In this document: in pieces, positions 36,440 through 46,674 of the stretch | Layout of the letters: every line of letters starts with the position of its first letter | Position numbering within the stretch: the first letter of the stretch is position 1 | NCBI RefSeq assembly: GCF_025751575.1 | Contig: NZ_JAOWLA010000005.1 | Location: forward strand, 167,682 to 231,681 | DNA: 64,000 nucleotides | From: Albidovulum sediminicola | GTDB taxonomy: Bacteria; Pseudomonadota; Alphaproteobacteria; Rhodobacterales; Rhodobacteraceae | Direction: 5' to 3' | Notes under the pieces: model-generated | What the model saw: only the letters and a program-made list of their open reading frames with translations | Told to the model about the DNA's origin: nothing | Database searches by the model: none | Program-made: the position numbers and the translations under genes

Positions 36440-37726
36440 ATGTCCGAACCGCTGCGTCTTGGCATCGCCGGCCTTGGCACCGTCGGCATCGGGGTCGTGA
36501 AGATCGTCCAGGCCCATGCCGAGATGCTCGCGCGCCGCGCGGGACGCCCCATCGCGATCACGGCCGTTTCGGCGCGCGACCGCAGCCGCAACCGGGACGC
36601 GGACCTCTCGGGTTATGCCTGGGAAAGCGATCCGGTCGCCTTGGCGCGCCGCGACGATGTCGATGTCTTCGTCGAGGTCATGGGCGGCGACAACGGCCCT
36701 GCCAAGGCCTCGACCGAGGCGGCGATTGCAGCGGGCAAGGACGTTGTGACGGCAAACAAGGCGCTTCTGGCCCTTCACGGCCAGGCGCTGGCCGAAGCCG
36801 CCGAGGCGGCGGGCCGGGTGATCCGGTTTGAGGCCGCCGTCGCGGGCGGCATCCCGGTCGTCAAGGCCCTGACCGAGGGCCTCGCCGGGAATGAGATCCG
36901 CCGAGTCATGGGCGTCATGAACGGGACCTGCAACTACATCCTGACCCGGATGGAAAGCTCCGGCCTGCCCTATGAGCAGGTGTTCGAGGAGGCGCGCCAG
37001 CTGGGCTACCTTGAGGCCGACCCGAACCTCGACGTGGGCGGCATCGACGCGGGCCACAAGCTGAGCCTTCTGGCCGCGATCGCATTCGGCACCCGCGTCG
37101 CCTTCGACGCGGTCGAGCTTGAGGGGATCGGACGCGTGTCCATCGACGACATCCGCCGTGCCGCCGACATGGGGTACCGCATCAAGCTTCTGGGCGTCGC
37201 CCAGATGACCGGGCGGGGGCTGGAACAAAGCATGTCGCCCTGCCTCGTCCCCGCCGACAGCCCGCTGGGGCAGTTGCAGGGCGGCACCAACATGGTCGTC
37301 CTCGAAGGCGACAGCGTCGGCCAGATCGTCCTGCGCGGCGCGGGCGCTGGCCAGGGGCCGACGGCCAGCGCGGTCATGGCCGACGTGATCGACATCGCGC
37401 GGGGTTGCCGGGTCTCGACCTTCGGCCAGCCCGCCGCGACGCTGGCGGAGGCGATCCCGGCCAAGGCCGCGGCGCCCGCGCCCTTCTATCTGCGCATGGC
37501 GCTGTCGGACAAGCCGGGCGCGCTGGCGAAGGTCGCGTCTATCCTTGGCGACGCCGGGATCTCCATCAACCGGATGCGCCAGTACGGGCACGAAGATCCG
37601 ACCGCGCCGGTGCTGGTGGTGACGCATCGCACCACGCGCGACGCGATCGACCACGCATTGTCGCGGCTGCCCGCGACCGGCGTGGTGGAGGGTGATCCGG
37701 TCGCGATCCGGATCGAAAGCGTCTAG
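36440..37726 (+). CDS. hom: Homoserine dehydrogenase
   Basis: 428 aa, the long form with a C-terminal ACT domain. The NAD(P) site LRLGIAGLGTVGIGVVK is at residues 5-21; catalytic-region motifs are TANKALLALHG, AAVAGGIPVVKALTEGLAG, MNGTCNYILT and NLDVGGIDAGHKLSLLA. The ACT domain starts at FYLRMALSDKPGALAKVASI and is the site of threonine feedback in related enzymes. It makes homoserine for threonine and methionine. Start ATG has AGGAG 6 bases upstream. It is followed by glpX on the same strand after 138 bases. Confidence 0.97.
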   Translation: MSEPLRLGIAGLGTVGIGVVKIVQAHAEMLARRAGRPIAITAVSARDRSRNRDADLSGYAWESDPVALARRDDVDVFVEVMGGDNGPAKASTEAAIAAGKDVVTANKALLALHGQALAEAAEAAGRVIRFEAAVAGGIPVVKALTEGLAGNEIRRVMGVMNGTCNYILTRMESSGLPYEQVFEEARQLGYLEADPNLDVGGIDAGHKLSLLAAIAFGTRVAFDAVELEGIGRVSIDDIRRAADMGYRIKLLGVAQMTGRGLEQSMSPCLVPADSPLGQLQGGTNMVVLEGDSVGQIVLRGAGAGQGPTASAVMADVIDIARGCRVSTFGQPAATLAEAIPAKAAAPAPFYLRMALSDKPGALAKVASILGDAGISINRMRQYGHEDPTAPVLVVTHRTTRDAIDHALSRLPATGVVEGDPVAIRIESV

Positions 37727-37864
37727 GCCGGAGATCCGCCCCCTTTGCCCGCCCCCCTTGCGGGGCGGTGCCCCGCATCACGCCCCCCGTACCGGCTTGC
37801 CCCTTGCGGCACCTCGGCACGAGGGGCTAGATGCAACGAACAGCAATTCACGCAGGGACAGACA

Positions 37865-38830
37865 ATGGCCGACGTCAAGGAATTCAAGGATCGCATGCTC
37901 TCGCTCGGGCTTGCCCGCGTGAGCGAGGCCGCCGCGCATGCCTCGGCCCGGCTGATCGGCCGCGGCGACGAAAAGGCCGCGGACCAGGCTGCGGTCAACG
38001 CGATGCGCGACCAGTTGAACCTGCTCGACATCGCCGGAACCGTGGTCATCGGCGAGGGCGAGCGCGACGAGGCCCCGATGCTTTACATCGGCGAGAAGGT
38101 GGGCACCGGCCACGGCCCCGAGGTGGATATCGCACTTGATCCGCTGGAAGGCACGACGCTGACCGCCAAGGACATGCCCAACGCGCTGACCGTGATCGCG
38201 ATGGCGCCGCGCGGCACCCTTCTGCATGCGCCCGACGTCTACATGGACAAGCTTGCCGTCGGCCCCGGCCTGCCCAAGAACGTCGTGACCCTCGACATGA
38301 GCCCGACCGAACGGGTCGTGGAACTGGCCAAGGCCAAGCATTGCAAGCCCACCGACATCACCGTTTGCATCCTTGAGCGCCCCCGGCACGAGGCGATGAT
38401 CGCCGAGGTGCGGGGGACCGGCGCGGCGATCCGCCTGATCACCGATGGCGACGTGGCCGGGGTCATCCACTGCGCCGAAAGCGAGATCACGGGCATCGAC
38501 ATGTACATGGGCTCGGGCGGCGCACCGGAAGGCGTGCTAGCGGCCTCGGCGCTCAAATGCATGGGCGGGCAGATTTGGGGGCGGCTCCTGTTCCGCAACG
38601 ATGACGAGCGCGGCCGTGCAGGCAAGGCCGGAATCACCGATCTCAATCGCGTCTATGCCCGCGACGACATGGTGACGAGCGACGTGATCTTCGCCGCCAC
38701 CGGGGTGACGAACGGATCGATCCTGCAGGGCGTCAGGCGCGAGCCGCAGTTCATCCAGACCGAAACCATCCTGATGCGGTCCAAGACCGGCTCTGTCCGC
38801 CGGATGATATACCGCAACCCGATCAAGTGA
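37865..38830 (+). CDS. glpX: Fructose-1,6-bisphosphatase class II
   Basis: 321 aa, GlpX type. Acidic metal-binding motifs are GEGERDEAPMLYIGEKVG and DIALDPLEGT, and TDGDVAGVI with GGAPEGVLAASALKCMGG mark the substrate site. It dephosphorylates fructose-1,6-bisphosphate in gluconeogenesis, and in some autotrophs also sedoheptulose bisphosphate. The start at 37865 follows an AGGGA ribosome site. Neighbour hom is typical for this genus group. A GC-rich repeat follows its stop. Confidence 0.97.
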   Translation: MADVKEFKDRMLSLGLARVSEAAAHASARLIGRGDEKAADQAAVNAMRDQLNLLDIAGTVVIGEGERDEAPMLYIGEKVGTGHGPEVDIALDPLEGTTLTAKDMPNALTVIAMAPRGTLLHAPDVYMDKLAVGPGLPKNVVTLDMSPTERVVELAKAKHCKPTDITVCILERPRHEAMIAEVRGTGAAIRLITDGDVAGVIHCAESEITGIDMYMGSGGAPEGVLAASALKCMGGQIWGRLLFRNDDERGRAGKAGITDLNRVYARDDMVTSDVIFAATGVTNGSILQGVRREPQFIQTETILMRSKTGSVRRMIYRNPIK

Positions 38831-38849
38831 GCGCGGGCCGCGGTCGCGG

Positions 38850-38902
38850 CAGCGGGGGCGCTGCCCCCGCACCCCCGGGGTATTTCGGCAATGAAGAAGA
38901 GG
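38850..38902 (+). repeat. Palindromic Rhodobacteraceae-type intergenic repeat, possible terminator
   Basis: GCGGGGGC-GCT-GCCCCCGC (38852-38870) is a perfect 8-bp hairpin, followed by ACCCCCGGGGTATTT and an AGAAG-rich tail. Elements of this layout are widespread after genes in Rhodobacter relatives. Here it lies between glpX and recJ and may end the glpX transcript, although the T-run is short. Confidence 0.6.
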
Positions 38903-38942
38903 GGTGGCGCCCCGGATGGGCGCCGCCGGGGGCGAATATGGC

Positions 38943-40685
<1,743 letters not shown>

Positions 40686-40776
40686 TTCAAGGTATCCAAA
40701 AAAATCGCCGGACAGCTCGAAATTACCTCTTGCGAGTCACCGGCGCCTGGCCTAAACACCGCCCCACGCCAAGCGC

Positions 40777-40851
40777 GGCCCGTTCGTCTATCGGTTAGGA
40801 CGTCAGGTTTTCAACCTGAAAAGAGGGGTTCGACTCCCCTACGGGCTGCCA
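40777..40851 (+). tRNA. tRNA-Glu (anticodon UUC)
   Basis: 75 nt including an encoded CCA. Acceptor arm GGCCCGT pairs with ACGGGCT (one G-U), the anticodon loop TTTTCAA carries TTC at 40810-40812, and the T arm GGGGTTCGACTCCCC is standard. It marks the right edge of conserved sequence; a decayed integrase begins 20 bases after it, so its 3' end is a likely attachment site. Confidence 0.97.
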
Positions 40852-40871
40852 TGGCTATCCCCAAAACATTG

Positions 40872-41337
40872 TTATCCATGAATTTTTCCGCCCTTCTTGT
40901 CCAACTTATCGGACAGGTTGGACACCTTGGCGAGCGCGTTGTCGGCAAGCCGCCCGCGATCTGCCTTGTCAGTGTAAGTCGATCCCTGCTTGTTGGTCTT
41001 GTGGCCGAGGAAGCCCCGGATTTCGTCCGGCGTTGCCTCGTTGTCTGCGAGCCTTGTGGCGCTCGCCTTCCGCAGCCCGTGCGCTGATCCAGGAACACCC
41101 GCTGCCGTGCATTGGTCGCGAAACCAGTTGCCAAGCGTTTCGGGCTTGTACGGCCGATCTCCGGTATGGGTCAGGAACAGGAGCCGATCGGACGGCACGA
41201 ATGCGAGTTCCGCGGCAAGCTCGGGAACCAGAGCGTTCCCCGGGTCGCCGTCGTGCGCGGTGTGCGCCGCCCTTCCAGCGCCGCCTCATAGGCCGCCTGA
41301 AACTCGGGCGAACCGTATGGCCCTGGAATATTGCATC
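40872..41337 (-). pseudogene. Decayed tyrosine recombinase (integrase) remnant
   Basis: The C-terminal catalytic half is open from about 41255 to 40872: TLGNWFRDQC, HGLRKASATRLADNEATPDE (the catalytic His and Arg), LGHKTN and the tyrosine in STYTDKAD. In another frame just upstream, at about 41337-41250, a typical N-terminal stretch appears (IPGPYGSPEFQAAYEAALEG). The roughly 200 residues normally between the two are missing, so a deletion with frame change has destroyed the gene. It faces the tRNA-Glu 3' end, the standard place for an integrase of an integrative element. Confidence 0.85.
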
Positions 41338-41642
41338 GGAACAGCGCCATCATCGAGCGTGACGCGGTCCCGATCATCCCGATCCGCAAGAGCGGACGAC
41401 TGTGGAAAGAGGACTGCCCCGCGGCACGCGTCCGTAACGATACCTTGCGCGCCACCCGATCCTTCGGCCGGGCATTCTGGAAGCGCTGGACGGGATCCCA
41501 TGCCCGCAGCCGGATTGAGGCAAAGATGCGCTGCCTCAAGGCATTCGGCGAAGGCATCGCCGCAAGAGACCCCGAACGCCAGACCGCTGAGATCCACATC
41601 CGCATCGCCCTCGGCACCGCCGAGATCGTGCGCATGGCATGA
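41331..41642 (+). pseudogene. IS5-family transposase, C-terminal remnant
   Basis: About 103 residues. PIIPIRKSGRLWKEDCPAA, then SHARSRIEAKMRCLK hold the C-terminal Y/S-x2-R-x3-E-x6-K pattern with the last acidic residue of the DDE triad, and GTAEIVRMA ends the protein. The N-terminal two thirds are missing. It abuts the integrase N-terminal fragment, suggesting insertion into or beside that gene, followed by deletion. Confidence 0.85.
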
Positions 41643-41663
41643 CGTCAGTGCGGTAAGGGGAAC

Positions 41664-42845
41664 TCAAGCCATAGTTCCGCTACAATGCCCCGGACGATTC
41701 CGGCAGAGTGTCCGTGCGAGGTATTGCTGGAAATACCAGACGGTCCGTTCCTTCGGCGAAAGACGCCCTGGCGCAGCCGCCAGCGCCCCGGCATTCTTCA
41801 CGATACCGCCGATAATCGGCTTGTCCTCATCATTGATACGGTCGAAGCCTGCCTTGAGTTCGGCGGCATAGGCGGCGCGTTCCTCCGAATCGTCTGGCAC
41901 GGCACCGGGATAGGCGTCCGCGCCCCAGAAAACTTTGACCCTGTCGGTGCCATAGGGTTGCAGCGACAGCCAGAAGGTGCGTTCGGCCACGACCGAGAAG
42001 ACGTGGCAGGGGAAGATCGCCGACAGGACCGCCTTGTTCCGCTCCTCCTCGGTCAGGGCCGGGTTGTCGACCACCATGTCGGAGTTGCGTTCATAGGATT
42101 TTCCGGGTACGCGGCCCTGCTCGTACAGGCTGAACCCGTCCCCGCCATGCATCGCGTTGGCGAGCTTTGTGGGCATCGCCGGTTCGATCGTCTGGGCATG
42201 GGCGACAAAGAGGTGGTAGCCCTCAGTGAAGTTCTGGACGAGGATCTTCCAGTTGGTGTCCCATATTTCCTCGGCCCGGAAAAGGGTCCGGTATTTGGGC
42301 AGCTGATAATTCTCCAACCGTTCCGACAATTTCGCCAGCCTCGGGGCGAGCGGGACGGCCTCGGGGTCGAGGGAGACATAGACCCAGCCCTGCCAAACCT
42401 CGACCTTGAACTGCGGCAGGCAGACCTGCTTCTTGTCGAAATTGTCGCGCATATATGCCGCGCCGATCAGCTGCCCATCGAGATTGTAGGTCCAGGCGTG
42501 ATAGGGGCAGCTGATGCGACCCTTGATGTTGCCCGTGCCCTCCAGAAGCGTCGCCATACGGTGCCGGCAAATATTGGACATTGCGCGCAATGTGCCATCA
42601 CGATCGCGCAGGACGATCACCGGATCACGGCCGATCATGGTGGCGCGATAATCGCCGGGGTTCTCGTACTCGTCCTCGCGCCCAACGCAGAACCATTCGT
42701 GGTTGAATATCTCGTCCAGTTCCATTTCGAGGAATTCGGGGGAGGTATAGATCTGCGGCGGCGTCGCCTCGGCCAGTTCATCCGGCAGGGCGGCATTGCG
42801 GGCGAGTGCATCGAGCAGGTCGTCTAGCGGCATGTGCGGTTTCAT
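41664..42845 (-). CDS. Rieske non-heme iron oxygenase, alpha subunit
   Basis: 393 aa. The Rieske [2Fe-2S] ligands are Cys93, His95, Cys113 and His116 (C-x-H-x17-C-x2-H). The mononuclear iron site has Glu208 in NFTEGYHLFVAH with His211 and His216, and a late acidic residue in RINDEDKPI near 341. An electron-bridging Glu in place of Asp is also known in betaine/carnitine-type oxygenases. It sits 35 bases downstream of soxG copy 2 on the same strand, as the last gene of the operon. Related enzymes N-demethylate quaternary or tertiary amines. No reductase gene is present in the window. The stop lies only 22 bases from the IS5 remnant, so slight C-terminal trimming is possible. Confidence 0.9.
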   Translation of the reverse strand: MKPHMPLDDLLDALARNAALPDELAEATPPQIYTSPEFLEMELDEIFNHEWFCVGREDEYENPGDYRATMIGRDPVIVLRDRDGTLRAMSNICRHRMATLLEGTGNIKGRISCPYHAWTYNLDGQLIGAAYMRDNFDKKQVCLPQFKVEVWQGWVYVSLDPEAVPLAPRLAKLSERLENYQLPKYRTLFRAEEIWDTNWKILVQNFTEGYHLFVAHAQTIEPAMPTKLANAMHGGDGFSLYEQGRVPGKSYERNSDMVVDNPALTEEERNKAVLSAIFPCHVFSVVAERTFWLSLQPYGTDRVKVFWGADAYPGAVPDDSEERAAYAAELKAGFDRINDEDKPIIGGIVKNAGALAAAPGRLSPKERTVWYFQQYLARTLCRNRPGHCSGTMA

Positions 42846-42879
42846 CTTGGGGCCCTCCCTTGGATGGCGAAGCTATGGT

Positions 42880-43446
42880 TCAGGCGATCTCCAACCCGTA
42901 TTGCGTAGCACTTGCGGTCAGGATCTCGAAAAGCGAGGCCGCGAAGCTGCGCGGCAGGAAGAGGGTGAAGCCATCCCGATCGCGCCAGAGCGTCACGCCG
43001 ACATGGTGAAATGCGGTGGAGGCGACGGAGCCTTCAGGGAAAGCCGCGGCTGACAAGTCGAGCGGCAGCACATGGTTCAGAAGCCGGGCGGCCTGAGGAC
43101 CGCTGATATGAAGCCGGGTGCGGGACCGCGACAGATCAAGCACCGCGCCGGAACCGGCAACCGGCAAAAGCACCTCGCCCGCGTCGCCGACCAACCACCA
43201 TTTCAGCGGTTCGACGCGGAGCAGCACACCAAGCGCCCCCGTGGCTGTCCGACCGGGTCCGGGTGCGACCTTTGCGCCCGCGGCCATGGCCGCTTCGCCA
43301 GCAGTCTGCGCCAGAGTGTCGTGCCAGGCTGCGAACTGGATCAGGGCGAAGGGGCGAATCTCGGCGATGCGGACCCCGGTGGCGCCGGACGGGCCCGAGC
43401 GGCCCGGTATTAGACGATCTTGTACTGCGGAAATGCCGTCAGCCAT
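42880..43446 (-). CDS. soxG: Sarcosine oxidase gamma subunit (copy 2)
   Basis: 188 aa. Recognisable gamma-subunit traits are IAEIRPFALIQFAAWHDTL, LLRVEPLKWWLVGDAGEV and the end FHHVGVTLWRDRDGFTLFLP. It differs from copy 1 (21162) in most positions, so the two are old paralogues, not a recent duplication. ATG 43446 overlaps the soxA stop by 8 bases, the same overlap as in copy 1. It completes a second heterotetrameric sarcosine oxidase. Confidence 0.88.
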   Translation of the reverse strand: MADGISAVQDRLIPGRSGPSGATGVRIAEIRPFALIQFAAWHDTLAQTAGEAAMAAGAKVAPGPGRTATGALGVLLRVEPLKWWLVGDAGEVLLPVAGSGAVLDLSRSRTRLHISGPQAARLLNHVLPLDLSAAAFPEGSVASTAFHHVGVTLWRDRDGFTLFLPRSFAASLFEILTASATQYGLEIA

Positions 43447-46387
43447 GCATCCTCACTCCTTCAGGGTCGAACATGTGGGGCGAGACGATTTCAACTTCGA
43501 CGTTGCCCCTGCGCACCGGATCGGCGGCGGTGACCGATTTGCCTGCCCATGCCTCGTGCCCGCCCGCGATGTAGCCAAGTCCGATCCAGTGGCCGAGCGC
43601 CGGGGAATGGGTAACCGCTGTGACCCAGCCTTCGCCAAACCCGGACACCCTGCCCTTGGCGCAAAGCAGCGCGCCGCCGTTGAAGGTCTGGCTGCGGTCC
43701 TTGGGGAAAATTCCGACCAGACGTGGTCGATCGGCGCGGGTCAGTTCGGGCCGCTGGCGCAAAGCGGCGCCGATATAGGGCTTCTTTGACGACGCCATCT
43801 TGCCCAGCCCCGCATCGTCGATGGTCATGCGGCCATCGAGCTCAGCCCCCGTCACATGGCCCTTTTCGATCCGAAGCGCGCCGAGCGCCTCCAGCCCGTA
43901 AAGGCAACCGCCCAACTTTTCGGTGGCGGGCCAAAGGAGGTCCATCATCTCCTCGCCCTGATCGGCAGGCACATAGAGTTCATAGGCCTGTTCGCCCGAG
44001 AAGCTGATCCGGGCGATCAACCCCTTGACGCCGCCCTTCAGCGTGACCGGCGCGACACCCATGAAGGGTAGAGCCTCAGTCGAGATATCCGTGCCCAGTT
44101 CCAGGCAGGCCGCAATCGTCTCCCGCGCCTTCGGTCCTGCGACCGAGACGCCTGCCCAGCGGTCGGTGACCGAGGTGACATGGACACGCAAGTAGGGCCA
44201 GCGGGTCTGCAACAATTCCTCCAACCAGACCATCACCCTGCCGGCATTGGTCGTGGTCGTGGTCATCAGGAAATCGGCCTCGCCCAGCCGCCAGGTCGTG
44301 CCGTCATCCATGACGATGCCGTCGTCGCGCAGCATGATGCCATAGCGCGCTTTACCGATGGGAAGTTTCGCAAAGGCATTGGTGTAGACACGGTTCAGGA
44401 ACTCCGCCGCATCCGGCCCCTGCACCGCGATCTTGCCCAGTGAGCTGACATCGCAGACGCCGACCGTCTGGCGCACGGTCGCGGCCTCGCGAATATAGGC
44501 TTCGGTGATCGTCTCGCCCGCCCGCGCGAAATACCAGGTCCGTTGCCAGAGCCCGGCCTCGGTCATCGTCGCACCGTGGCGGAGATTCCAGTCATGCAGC
44601 GGCGTGCGGCGCAAGGGCTTGAAATGGCCCGCCACGTTGCGGCCCGCCAGCGCGCCGATGGCAACCGGCGTATAGGGCGGGCGGAACCGGGTGGTGCCGA
44701 CGGCGGGAACCTCGCGGCCAAGGGCCTCGGCCATCAGGGCAAGGCCGATGACATTGCCCATTTTGCCCTGGTCGGTCGCCATGCCGAGCGTGGTGTAACG
44801 CTTCAGATGCTCGACCGAGACGAAGCCCTCCTGATGGGCCAGTCGCACATCGTCTCCGATTACGTCATGCTGCGGGTCGACGAAGGCCTTCGCCTTGGTC
44901 CCGGGCAGGCGCACCTCATAGACGGGCTGGATCGGACGTACCCAGCCACCCGGGGCAGGTGCCTCGACCACTTCGCCCATCGCCCGCCGGGCCGCCGCAA
45001 CGCCAGAGGCCGCGCAATCTTCCCGGTTCCAGACGCCATCGGCAGAACCCGCCATGTGGATGGGCTCGTCGGTGGGCCCGGCCAGGAAACAGGCCAGATC
45101 GCCGTTCCATATAGGCTTCGCGCCCCGGTGCGAGGAGAGGTTCACGACCGGCGACCAGCCGCCCGAAACCAGCAGCAGGTCGCATTCTTCGTGGGCGGCT
45201 TGCGACCAGCCATTGCCGGAACGGGTGGCAAGCCTCACCCCCTGAACGCCGCGGCGACCAACCGTAGAGAGAGGTGCCAACCCCGGTCGCATCGCCACCC
45301 CGGCCGGGGCCGATGTGACTTCGTCCCGCGCATCGGCCAGCGTGACCTCGCCCCCCGCAGCGGCCAGATCGGCCGCGACCCCATAGGCGCTATCGTTGGT
45401 TGTGGCGATGACGACGCGCTGGCCTGGCAGGATACCAAAGCGGTTGAGATAGCTCCGCGCTGCCGACGCCGTCATCACGCCGGGCCGGTCATTGCCCGCA
45501 AAGGCAACCGAGCGTTCCAGCGCCCCGGTTGCAAGCACCGTCGCGCTCGCGCGCACGGTCCAGAAGCGCTGGCGTGGCAGATGCGGGTCGGGCGCGGCCA
45601 GATGATCCGTCACCCGTTCCACCAAACCCGCGACACCGCAGTCATAGAGCCCGAAAGCCGTGGTACGGGTCAGGATACGTACGCCCGCGCGACCTACCGC
45701 CGCCACCATCTCGGCGCGTTCGGCCTCGGCGGCAGGGTCGTTCAGATAATCGCCGCCAAGCTCGAAATCCTGCTCGACAAGCATCACGTCGCGACCTGCC
45801 TCGGCCGCCGTCAGCGCGGCATTGAGGCCCGCCGGGCCGGAACCGACCACCAGGATATCGCAGAAGGCATGGGTGTGATCATAGGCATCCGGATCGGCGT
45901 CGCGGCTGGCCGCGCCCATCCCGGCAGCCTTGCGGATCAGTTTTTCGTACTGCATCCAAAGGCCGGTGCCGCGACCCCATTCGAAGGGCGGCAGGCCCAT
46001 GAAGGTCTTGTAATAGAACCCGGCCGAAAAGAAGCGCCCAAAGAGCCCGTTCACCGCGCCGAGATCGAAATGCACATTCGGCCAGGCGTTCTGACCCCGC
46101 GCCTCCAGCCCGTCGTAAAGCTCCTGCATGGTGGCCTTGACGTTCGGCTCCTGCCGCGCGCCGGCTCCGACCGAGACGATGGCGCCGGATTCCTCGACCC
46201 CTGCCGACATGATGCCCCGGGGACGGTGATATTTGAAACTGCGCCCGAGCACGGTTTGCCCGTTCGCCATAAGAGCCGAGGCCAACGTATCGCCGTTGAA
46301 GCCATGATATGTCAGCCCGTCCCAACGAAAGCTGACGGGGCAAGTCCGGTCGATCCGGCCGCCAGCGTCCAGACGCCGCGCGCTCAT
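43439..46387 (-). CDS. soxA: Sarcosine oxidase alpha subunit (copy 2)
   Basis: 982 aa, of the same domain order as copy 1: N-terminal ferredoxin-like part (GLTYHGFNGDTLASALMA), nucleotide-binding domain (ILVVGSGPAGLNAALTAAEAG) and C-terminal GcvT-like folate domain (GKIAVQGPDAAEFLNRVYTN, FSGEQAYELYVP). It would carry NAD+ and the folate site. The start overlaps the soxD stop (ATGA type). The divergence between the two copies at these motifs suggests a related but distinct substrate such as another N-methyl amino acid; that is inference. Confidence 0.95.
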   Translation of the reverse strand: MSARRLDAGGRIDRTCPVSFRWDGLTYHGFNGDTLASALMANGQTVLGRSFKYHRPRGIMSAGVEESGAIVSVGAGARQEPNVKATMQELYDGLEARGQNAWPNVHFDLGAVNGLFGRFFSAGFYYKTFMGLPPFEWGRGTGLWMQYEKLIRKAAGMGAASRDADPDAYDHTHAFCDILVVGSGPAGLNAALTAAEAGRDVMLVEQDFELGGDYLNDPAAEAERAEMVAAVGRAGVRILTRTTAFGLYDCGVAGLVERVTDHLAAPDPHLPRQRFWTVRASATVLATGALERSVAFAGNDRPGVMTASAARSYLNRFGILPGQRVVIATTNDSAYGVAADLAAAGGEVTLADARDEVTSAPAGVAMRPGLAPLSTVGRRGVQGVRLATRSGNGWSQAAHEECDLLLVSGGWSPVVNLSSHRGAKPIWNGDLACFLAGPTDEPIHMAGSADGVWNREDCAASGVAAARRAMGEVVEAPAPGGWVRPIQPVYEVRLPGTKAKAFVDPQHDVIGDDVRLAHQEGFVSVEHLKRYTTLGMATDQGKMGNVIGLALMAEALGREVPAVGTTRFRPPYTPVAIGALAGRNVAGHFKPLRRTPLHDWNLRHGATMTEAGLWQRTWYFARAGETITEAYIREAATVRQTVGVCDVSSLGKIAVQGPDAAEFLNRVYTNAFAKLPIGKARYGIMLRDDGIVMDDGTTWRLGEADFLMTTTTTNAGRVMVWLEELLQTRWPYLRVHVTSVTDRWAGVSVAGPKARETIAACLELGTDISTEALPFMGVAPVTLKGGVKGLIARISFSGEQAYELYVPADQGEEMMDLLWPATEKLGGCLYGLEALGALRIEKGHVTGAELDGRMTIDDAGLGKMASSKKPYIGAALRQRPELTRADRPRLVGIFPKDRSQTFNGGALLCAKGRVSGFGEGWVTAVTHSPALGHWIGLGYIAGGHEAWAGKSVTAADPVRRGNVEVEIVSPHMFDPEGVRMHG

Positions 46388-46668
46388 TCCGCAGCCTCCA
46401 GCGCACCGGCCAGCCCTGGATGGGCCGGGCGGACCGAAAAGATTTCATGGGTCATTGTATCACGCTCGACCATTAGCCACATGCGGCAGCCATGGACGTG
46501 CTGCCAGGTCTCGACCTGCCGCCCGCAGATATTGTCGCGCAGGAAGACCGCGTCGTGCCAGTCCTGCATAGGCGCATCGAGGGCGGGATAGGTGACCGAA
46601 CCGTCACCGCCATAGCTGAATTCGCTGTGGTCGCGGGTGCCGCAGAAGGGGCAGGCAATTCTGAGCAT
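46384..46668 (-). CDS. soxD: Sarcosine oxidase delta subunit (copy 2)
   Basis: 94 aa. The zinc-site sequence CPFCGTRDHSEF at residues 6-17 and a later HGCRMW supply the metal ligands. It lacks the lysine-rich tail of copy 1. It overlaps soxA by 4 bases and follows soxB after 6 bases. Structural subunit of the sarcosine oxidase complex. Confidence 0.93.
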   Translation of the reverse strand: MLRIACPFCGTRDHSEFSYGGDGSVTYPALDAPMQDWHDAVFLRDNICGRQVETWQHVHGCRMWLMVERDTMTHEIFSVRPAHPGLAGALEAAE

Positions 46669-46674
46669 CTCGTC

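Noticed and set aside
37749..37768. GC-rich hairpin between hom and glpX as terminator
   Set aside because: A 7-bp stem exists but no T-run follows; expected by chance at this GC content.
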